Positions 56,204-64,000 of a stretch of DNA of 64,000 bases are shown here, one piece after another. Every line of letters begins with the position of its first letter. Position 1 is the first letter of the stretch. The translations under genes and the position numbers were made by a program. The notes under the pieces are model-generated. The model made no database searches. It was not told the DNA's origin and saw only the letters and a list, made by a program, of their open reading frames with translations. Source of the DNA: Laguncularia racemosa (Eukaryota > Streptophyta > Magnoliopsida > Myrtales > Combretaceae); the NCBI GenBank assembly GCA_037954665.1, contig JBBMOL010000039.1, positions 4,588,001 to 4,652,000 on the forward strand, given 5' to 3'.

Positions 56204-56394
56204 GCCTAAATTATTTCCTACCTTACTCTGACTTTACTTAGCTACTATCTTATCTTCAACTTCCTATAAATGAAGGTGGGTAGTCATGGTTAGATTAGTT
56301 CATGGTTCGAACTAAACAGCAAATCATATTTAGATTTGGCTCAAGTAATAGAATGGAACTACAAACTATAGCATTATTCAAGGATAGAAAAAAA
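56204..56394. other. Short spacer
   Basis: Host sequence right of element C. No gene, repeat or motif recognised. Confidence 0.4.
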
Positions 56395-58340
56395 TGAGGG
56401 AAAAGTACATGTTAATTCTCAACATTTCGCACTTAGTTCAATTGAAGTCCTAAACTTTTTTTTTTCTAAGTCTTTATTGTTTACAAAAATGTACAAATGA
56501 ATTCTTCATTAATGTTAGTAATAATATATGCCACATTCTCATTGGTCAACTTATTTTATTAAATAAATAATATAAGAAAATTTGAAAAAATAATTAAAAA
56601 ATGTGTTTATATACTTTATTATTTTGGGTTTATAAATATATATATAAAAGAAAATTCAAAAAAAGTAAAAATAAATAAATAATTCCAACCACCTTGAGGC
56701 AAGGGGATGGTCAACAACCACTTAAGGCAAACCAAAAAAATAAAAATAAAAAAAATAAGCCTAATTAAATTGAAGTCAAGTCTCTCTCTTCTCCTTTTTT
56801 TTTTTCTTTTTTGCATTGAACGGTTGTAAATAGCTACCTACCACTTAAGAGAAGCCAATGACTACAACTTTAGGATAGCTAGAGAAACTTTTTTTTTTAA
56901 AAAAAAATAAAAAATACATAGGTAGCGTTTGGTTGGCATTGGAATCTGGCACTAGACTGGACAAAAATTTTTGTCCTCCGTTTGGTTGCCATCCTTGAAG
57001 CAAGTACTGGACTAAACGGGAATATGGTACTGGACTAAATCAGAAATATTAGTACCGTGTAGAATTCGGGACAAAAAATTCGGTACTGGACTATCCTTCC
57101 TTCGATAGATACACGGTCCTACTACACGGGCGTGTATACAAACCGTGTATCTCTCTGACTCAGTGAACTCTGGGCGTATATATTCCACACGGCCGTTTGT
57201 AATAGCCGTGTATGCCTCTAGCTTCTTTGTTCTTCATACACGGTTTACTACACGGGTATGTATTCCAACCGTGTACTAATCTAATAAAATAAAATTTTAT
57301 TTTATTACACAAACAAATAAAATTCAGCTAAATCCTTAGATTTTTAAATATTTATATATTTATAAAAATATAAAAATATATCTAAATAATAAATATTATA
57401 AAAATATTTATATAATATAATATATACCAAATATAATATAAAAAAATTATATTATATTATTTTTTTATTTTGTAATATCTAATATTTTTTATCGTATTAT
57501 AATCTAAATGCTAGCTAAAAGTATATTTTTTTCCTTAAAAGACCATATGTTCTAATCAGATTAGTTTAATTTATGATTAGTTTGGTTTAATTAGTTTTTT
57601 ACCGAACCTTACATATTGAGCTAAAACTCTCATCTAGGTAAATACGTCATCTTGGATGGATTTTCTAATTTTGAAGTCCTTCAATGACTTGTTTAAAGTA
57701 GTTGATGGATATGCGGATGGTTCAGTGTAAAAGTGTTTCATATTTTCAGTGATATATTCAAAATCATAAATAATGTATTATTTCATTAAATATAACATAT
57801 TTCCTAAAATATTTAATAATATTTATTAAACCTTCAAATCATTTTTTGTTATAATAATATCAAATATATATAAATAACTATGATATAATTAAAAAATGAA
57901 AAATTATCAATTTTACACTGTCCAGTCCAGTACTTTGCAATCCAAACACTGGATAGCACAAAAATCCTTATCCAGTACTGAATAAACCAAACGTGATACA
58001 AAAATTTTTTTTGTCCAATCCTTTATTTTTAGTCCAGTCTAGTACTCCTTGCTCTGTCCAGTACCAGTAACCAAACGGTACCATATATATTATTCAAAAA
58101 ATGAATTATATATATATAGATACACACATGCACAAACATTTTTCAAATTATTTTCTAATTTTTTTATTATTTTATTTATTTATTTCAATATTTTCTTATA
58201 TTATTTATTTAATAAAAATACGCAAACCAGTGAAAATGTAACATATATCACTATTAACAGAAAAACTAATAATACACTAACACAACCCATTTTTATGTTT
58301 TTATAAATGATGAGAACTCAAATAAAAAAAAAATTATAAC
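56395..58340. mobile_element. Inverted-repeat element (MITE-like), split by a second element
   Basis: The reverse complement of 56420-56660 matches 58100-58320: attttcttatattatttatt, then taataaaa and the words gaaaatgtaacatatatcac/actaac. The arms diverge towards the ends, so the exact termini and target duplication are uncertain. No coding sequence. The element at 56931-58082 lies between the arms. Confidence 0.6.
56931..58082. mobile_element. TIR transposon remnant, PIF/Harbinger-like, non-autonomous
   Basis: Termini ggtagcgtttggtt (56931) and the inverse of ccaaacggtacc (58071-58082) form a 12-14 bp terminal inverted repeat with one mismatch. ATA flanks both sides (56928-56930 and 58083-58085), consistent with a 3 bp target duplication. 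Subterminal gtactggact words cluster at the left end in one orientation, and ccagtac/gtccagt words at the right in the other. The interior is AT-rich, contains acacgg/ccgtgta words and has no transposase. Confidence 0.7.
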
Positions 58341-58863
58341 TAAAACAGAAAATATGCTATCTTGGCCGAAATGTAATCAAACCCAAGAAAGGATCATGAG
58401 GTGACCAAATGTAAAAAGAAACAAATTAGGGTATTGGTTCCATTCATGGTTTGATTCTGAAAACTACCTCTAGAACTTTTCATTGTGGTGGGATGAAAAA
58501 AAGGCAGGATTTAGCAAGCTAAATCTATAGCTAGCTCTATTTTAATGAGGGAAGAGTGGGAAAAGAATTAAAGTAAAACTAGAATGACGCAAAGTTGAGA
58601 TAGCAATCCTTAACAATCAGCATCAGAGTTCGAGTAGACTATTTGCCCCAAAATGTGAGGGTAGGGAAAAAAAAAAAAAAAAAAGGCCCAAGGGCTCAAA
58701 AAAAAAAAAATGGTAAACAAGGCTTTCACAACAAGCATATTACCCTTTCTAGCACCTTCATCTTTGAAACAGAATTATTGAATCAATAACAGAGCAGGAT
58801 ATCACTAAAATTTGTAGTAAAAATGAATCTGTGATAGGTGGACATTCCACATTCTTGCAACTT
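58341..58863 (-). other. METE 3' untranslated region and flank
   Basis: On the minus strand after the stop codon, a polyadenylation-like tcaataattc lies at about 58770-58780. T-rich runs follow (58668-58684 and 58697-58709 are A-runs on the plus strand). The poly(A) site is probably near 58730, by inference. No other gene is seen down to 58341. Confidence 0.5.
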
Positions 58864-61800
58864 TCACTTGGCACTGGCAAGCTGGGTTCGGAGAAGCTTG
58901 GCTGCAGCAACCATATTCTGGAGGGCAGGCTTCACTTCTATGTACTTACGGGTCTTAAGACCGCAGTCAGGATTCACCCACAAAATGTTAGTCTCGAGCA
59001 CAGCAAGCATCTTGTTGATTCTGTCAGCAATCTCCTCAGTTGATGGTATTCTTGGAGAGTGAATGTCATAGACACCAGGGCCAATACCAGCACCATACTT
59101 GACACCTTCACGGAATACTGAAAGAAGCTTCTCATCGGATCGAGAGTTCTCAATGGTAATAACATCAGCATCCATGCCAATAATGGAATGGATGATATCG
59201 TTGAAGTTAGAGTAGCACATATGGGTGTGGATCTGCAAAGTGACAGATCACAAGATTCAGAAGAATTAGGCCAATGCATTAAAATATGAATGCTGCAACT
59301 CCATACAAAAGCAAAATGGACAAGGACCAACCTGAGTGGTGTCCTGAACACCACAGTTAGTAATTCTAAAGGAGTGGACAGCCCAGTCCAAGTAGTGAGC
59401 ATGTTCAGACTTCCTCAAAGGCAAACCCTCTCTCAAAGCAGCCTCATCAATCTGGATGACTGTAATGCCAGCCTTCTCAAGGTCCTCAACCTCATCCTTG
59501 ATGGCCAAGGCAATCTGGTAACAGGTCTCAGACCTGAAACATAGAGTATGGTAGATATGTAAGACAACAGGCCAAACAGAATTTCCTGCATCTCAACATA
59601 GATATGCCCATCTCAAACTAGAGGTTGTTCAGTTACCTGGGTTGATCGTTTCTGACAAAGGACCAGTTCAGAATGGTCACTGGACCAGTGAGCATACCCT
59701 TCATTGGGCGCTTGGTCATGCTTTGTGCAGTTGTTGACCAGAAAACAGTCATCGGGTTAGGGCGGCTCACATCACCATAGATGATTGGTGGCTTCACACA
59801 ACGAGATCCATAGGACTGTACCCAACCGTTAGCAGTAAAAGCAAATCCAGAAAGCTGCTCACCAAAGTACTCAACCATATCGTTTCTCTGCAAACAAAAG
59901 AAAATTGCGTTGGAGGAAAGTGCAGATGATGGCAAGAGGGGAATTATATATATGAAAGGAGCCTCTATCTTGTGTTCCAAAAAGCACTGGTACCAAACCA
60001 AGCTCACCTCAGGCTCTCCATGAACCAAAACATCAATGTCAAGCTCCTCTTGTAGTTTGACAACCTTGTAGATCTCCTCCTTGATAGCCTTAACATATTC
60101 CTCCTCGGAGATCCTGTAAAGGAAGCATTCCATTAGCAAGAAAATTAATACCAGATCAAGAATCTAATGTCCTTAATATAACAAATGTAAGTAGCAAACA
60201 CAAGAACAATCAAATTCACTCACTTCTTGGCTTTGTACTCACGGCGCACTCTTCTGAGATCCATGGTTTGTGGGAAGGAACCAATAGTGGTAGTTGGGAG
60301 GACAGGGAGATTGAGTTTCTTCTGCTGAGCATCAAGCCTAGCACTCACGTTTGTAGCACGACGGTGGTCAGATCCCTTCAAGGCAGCAGCCTAGAAGCAA
60401 AAGAAACAATAAAGTCAAAAACAATTAATCAAGGTACATTACAAAACAGAGGAAAAATAAATTAAAAAAGCTGCCAAGAGGGAACTCACAGCCTTCTGAA
60501 CTGCCTCATTAGTAACCCGTGGGGAAGACTTCCTTGAGGCCTGGGCAGCAGCATTGGCAGAGAAGAATGCCTGAAAGCCCAGATATTACAATGTCAATGA
60601 TTGGAGCAAGCAGATAAAAATATCAAAACAGAAAGAGCTCAAGATAATTAATAACAATCACGAAGAAGTATTACCTCATCCTTGTGACCAGACAAGGCCT
60701 TGGCCAAGGCATTGACTTCAACAACCTTTTGGGCAGCAAATGCAAGCCAGGACTTGATTTCCTTATCCAACTTAGGCTCATTTACAAGATCAACAGCAGT
60801 GTGCATAAGAGAGCAGGAAGTGGAAACCACAAGTTTGTCTACAAGAGAAAAAAAAATGTAAGCGCCAAATACAATATGAAGAAAATAAGCAGGTGACCCA
60901 TGACAAGCGGAAAACACCTTTGCCAACAACTCCCTCGAGAGCCTGGAGAGTAGCAAGAGAAGCAGCAAGGTCATTGGCCCAGATGTTCCTTCCATCAACA
61001 ACACCAGCAAAAAGGTATTTTCCCTTTGGGAAAGAACTCTTGATCAAATCAATAGTTTTAGTTCCACGGACCAAATCAAATCCAAATCCAGTAACACACT
61101 TCAAAGAGGCTAAAGTCTTGAATGCATCAGCAGGAACATCCGCGAAGTATGTCTCAACGATAACATTCAATCCAGAGAGAGAAGATTCCAAGGCTGAATA
61201 AGCCTCGGCGAAAGCTTGCAACTTGTGGGATTCAAGATCCAATACAAGAGTGGGCTCATCAAACTGAATCCAAGAAGCACCAGCAGCCTTAAGTTCAGTT
61301 ACAACCTCCCTGAAGAATAGCCACAAGAACAATATCAAGAATCATGATTGCTGTATTGTAATAAAGCAGGATTAGTGATGGAATTTCTGAGCAGGGAGCC
61401 CTACTGGTAGACTGGAAGAATTTTTCCGAGCAGGGAAAGAAGATTGAAGGACTTCTCAACACCCTTAGCAGGCTTGGACAGCAACAAATAGGAGACAGGG
61501 CCAATAAGAACTGGGACGGTTTCAATTCCAAGCTGCAAAAAATAAATAGATAAATAGATAAAAAAATAACATACTTCAATACTACGAAGAAGATTGGAGC
61601 CAGTAAATGCAATTTAGTTAGGCAAGTTACCTACAAATTTCAGGTAAAATGGATCACATATAGTATTATAAATGTAAACAATCATTGATTAGCATCTAAT
61701 GAGAAAAAAGAAATTGCCAATGACAGTAGTTTAAATCTAGAGAGCTCAATATGCACATTTTTTTGGGTAAGGAGCTCAGTATGCACATTAGACTTATGTA

Positions 61801-62359
61801 CACAACAAAAGGAAAAATAACAGAAGCACATACAGCCTTAGCCTCCTTGTACTCATTGACAGCCTTGTGGGAAGCATAAGAGAACTTTACATCAGGGCCC
61901 AACTCGGGAACAATGTAGTGGCTGATACGAGAGACAACCCAACAGTCAATAACCAAAGTTAGCGTATTTAAACCACAAGTCAAAATTCAGTATAGCAGAC
62001 AGCACTTACTAGTTGGTGTCAAACCACTTAGTCATCTCCATGGCTGGGCAGGTAGCATTACCTCTGGCCATTGAAAAGTAGGTGTCAAACCCAATCTCCC
62101 CACCATTCCATCCATATCTAGCTGGAACAGCCCCAAGCATGGCAGTGGTATCAAGCACCTGATCATAGTATGAGAAGGTGTTGCTGGGAATGTTCTTGAT
62201 TCCAGCCTCAAACATTTGTTTCCAGATGGAGGCTCTGAGATCGGATGCCACCTTAAGCAAGTCCTCAGCACTGCTCTTACCATCCCAGAAAGATTCCAAT
62301 GCGAACTTGAGCTCTCTCTTGGGGCCCATTCTGGGATAACCAACAATGTGGGAGGCCAT
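58864..62359 (-). CDS. METE: Cobalamin-independent methionine synthase (5-methyltetrahydropteroyltriglutamate-homocysteine methyltransferase)
   Basis: Transfers a methyl group from 5-methyltetrahydrofolate (polyglutamate) to homocysteine, making methionine for protein synthesis and S-adenosylmethionine recycling. Coding exons on the minus strand are 62359-62010, 61921-61834, 61532-61405, 61309-60918, 60838-60675, 60570-60490, 60390-60224, 60113-60008, 59887-59637, 59533-59332 and 59232-58864. They total 2298 bp with all junctions GT-AG and in frame. The product is 765 residues, the usual plant length. The start MASHIVGYPRMG is the family start. Zinc ligands are visible at His647, Cys649 (HMC), Glu671 (TIENS) and Cys733 (NPDCGLK). 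The N-terminal half is the duplicated barrel (DEPTLVLDLE); the C-terminal half carries IQIDEAALREGLPL. No transit peptide, so the cytosolic form is likely. No defect seen. Confidence 0.98.
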
Positions 62360-62370
62360 TTTTCTGCACG

Positions 62371-63370
62371 CTGACAAGATAAATCAATATAGTCGCACAA
62401 CTGAATTGCACCTTAAAACATATAACCATTGTCATACAAATGTTGCACGGTTCCTTACAATTTACCATGAAAACTAACTTGGAGACCTATGATCTATACA
62501 CATCTTGAAAGGAGTATAGATCTTAGAGCGGTACAGAAGTTTCAATTGAAGGTTCTTTAATGCACAATTTAGAACATTCATTCAACCCGCATATAAATAA
62601 AGGTACACTGCAGAGATATCATAACTTCCAAGAAATCAAGTCCGATGCAATCTCCATAAGTATCAATAACAGAACAAGCCATCTTTACGTAACAATAAAA
62701 CAAATAAGACAGCCATATTAAACACGTGCCATAAAACTACTACACAATAAAGACCTATAAACCACAATGAAGGTCCAACTTTCCACTACATAGATCGCAC
62801 ATTTCCTACCTCCACACAAATATTAAATTCCCAAGTTGAGATCAACCACCTCTCACGTAAGGCCCAATCAGATCTAGTACATACAAGTATACGAAACTCG
62901 AGATCTCTCACTCGACCAGCAAACCAAATTTAATATAAACCCAACTACACTAAACCAATACGATTACTCCATAAACTCACACCGACTAACATAGATCTAA
63001 TAGACCAAATCCACTTTCCATGATGAAATCATACAAAAACTCGAAATGATTACGAAACGAACTCAAAATGAATCGAATTCACATTAAAAACCACACGAAA
63101 CTCACCAATTTAAATCTAATTACACCTAAATAATTTCACGAGAGGAAACGGAAACTCAACTAAATCAAAATGGAGAACTAAACTGAAAAGAAATCCACAA
63201 GCAAGCTCGTCAAGATAAAGAGAGACAAATATAACGGAAACACTAAAACCAAGGAGAAAAGTAAGGATCTACACTGAGATTTAATTTTCAGACTACTTAA
63301 CTGAAAGAGGGTTATAAGCTAAACTAAGTAAAACGCACGATGACAAAGCAGAGTAACGGCGGGATCCTAC
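62371..63370 (-). other. METE 5' leader intron
   Basis: The acceptor TTGTCAG lies 11 bases before the start codon and the donor CAAAG/GTAGGATC is at 63370, giving an intron of about 1.0 kb. It is AT-rich without coding frames. A slightly later acceptor (GCAG at 62364-62367) is also possible. Long leader introns commonly support expression of plant housekeeping genes; that role is inferred here. Confidence 0.7.
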
Positions 63371-63455
63371 CTTTGAGGAGAGAGAGATGGAGAGAGAGTG
63401 AAGGTTAGACGCGTTCTTCTTTCTCAACGAGGATGGGATGGACAGAGAGAACGGC
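63371..63455 (-). other. METE first, non-coding exon
   Basis: A CT-rich leader on the minus strand (ctctctccatctctctctcc) ends at the donor at 63370 and contains no ATG. The 5' edge is estimated from the TATA box. Confidence 0.6.
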
Positions 63456-63479
63456 GAATTTGGAGGAATGACCTCTTAG

Positions 63480-63487
63480 TTATATAG
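63480..63487 (-). promoter_or_regulatory. METE TATA box
   Basis: The minus strand reads CTATATAA, about 30 bp upstream of the inferred transcription start and 110 bp from the leader-intron donor. Confidence 0.65.
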
Positions 63488-64000
63488 AGGCTAAACTCGG
63501 GTCTGATGGATCTGCAGTTGGGACTTCATACTGTTTCCTTCTTTTTTTTTTTTTTTTTATAAATATTGCTCCTTTTTTATAGTTTTTAGTTTTTTTACTT
63601 TTTGTGTGGGAAATTATAGCGCGCGTGGTGTGGAAGCGCGTGGGACAGGAGTTGGCACTCGGTAGATCTTCTCTTCTTTCTCTCTCTTTTTTTGTTTTTT
63701 TGGTTATGTTGAATAATAGAAAAAATCAGGTAAAATTAACTATTCTAGTGAGCTAAGCTTAGATCCAAAAATGAGGTAACATATTTAAATATTGTGATTT
63801 TTTTTAAATTATATAAATATTATATTAATAATAATTATTTATAAAATAGGTTTTAAGGATGTGGATGTTGTTTGAGATTTTAAGGTTAATTAAAATTTTT
63901 AAGTTAAAGGCACAAACTTCACTTCAATCTCATTGTCTAATTTTTTATTTTTTTCACATCGATCGTCGATTTGAAAGCAAAAATTACGTGATAGCATTGC
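63488..64000. other. METE upstream region
   Basis: Contains a poly-T run (63541-63560), a short GC-rich patch with gcgcgcgtgg and gcgcgtggg (63620-63642), a CT-rich run (63668-63693) and AT-rich sequence. No gene is visible. The bacterial-looking CpG patch is too short to interpret. Confidence 0.45.

Noticed and set aside
60893..61201. 102-residue plus-strand frame overlapping METE
   Set aside because: It is antisense to METE exons and the frame arises from codon usage of the real gene. Other plus-strand frames at 58831-60896 are the same.

Overview
The window is plant nuclear DNA, almost certainly from a eudicot. It is AT-rich, has one intron-containing housekeeping gene at its right end, and is otherwise a thick layer of nested transposable elements. 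The only intact host gene is a cobalamin-independent methionine synthase (METE) on the minus strand at 58864-62359. Its 11 coding exons join in frame to exactly 765 codons, and a roughly 1 kb intron lies in its 5' leader. I see no prokaryotic or organellar genes and no CRISPR array. I cannot name the species.

Layout, left to right. 1-3690: AT-rich DNA with fragments of two repeat families, X (1-530) and Y (2460-3690), which recur in inverted orientation at 35461-35965 and 19690-21190. 3690-19152: a decayed Ty3/gypsy element of the Tat lineage (T, plus strand) with gag, protease, RT, two RNase H domains, integrase and an antisense extra ORF. Its 5' LTR is split by a 4.8 kb element (A, minus strand). 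21198-25848: remains of a second autonomous gypsy (F: RNase H and integrase, minus strand) and the 5' end of another Tat copy (G, minus strand). G is interrupted by a solo LTR (D) with a perfect target-site duplication. 28690-35965: an Athila-type RT/RNase H/integrase fragment inside repeat X, itself split by element B (minus strand). 37169-46475: element E, a young 9.3 kb non-autonomous element with 2.1 kb LTRs, a broken ORF1-like reading frame and a 1.5 kb tandem array of about 90 bp units. 46885-50090: a decayed Mutator-like transposase followed by a plant mobile domain (PMD). 52461-56198: element C (plus strand). 56395-58340: two nested inverted-repeat elements. 58341-64000: METE and its promoter.

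A, B, C and D share LTR features, and A, B and C are internally deleted relatives of F-type gypsy elements. They keep LTRs, PBS, a G/T-rich leader, protease and the last codons of pol, but have no RT, RNase H or integrase. C also lacks gag. All seven of their LTR copies carry a TATA box inside the inverted repeat GCAAGTATAAATACTTGC, with one arm mutated in two copies. B and D carry tandem copies of an LTR-end-plus-PBS module inside the LTR. These two signals, together with the satellite-like array and tRNA-like segment of E, are the most interesting things here.

Insertion order can be read from the nesting: T before A; G before D; repeat X and the Athila fragment before B. Similarities were judged by eye. 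No alignments, divergences or database searches were run.
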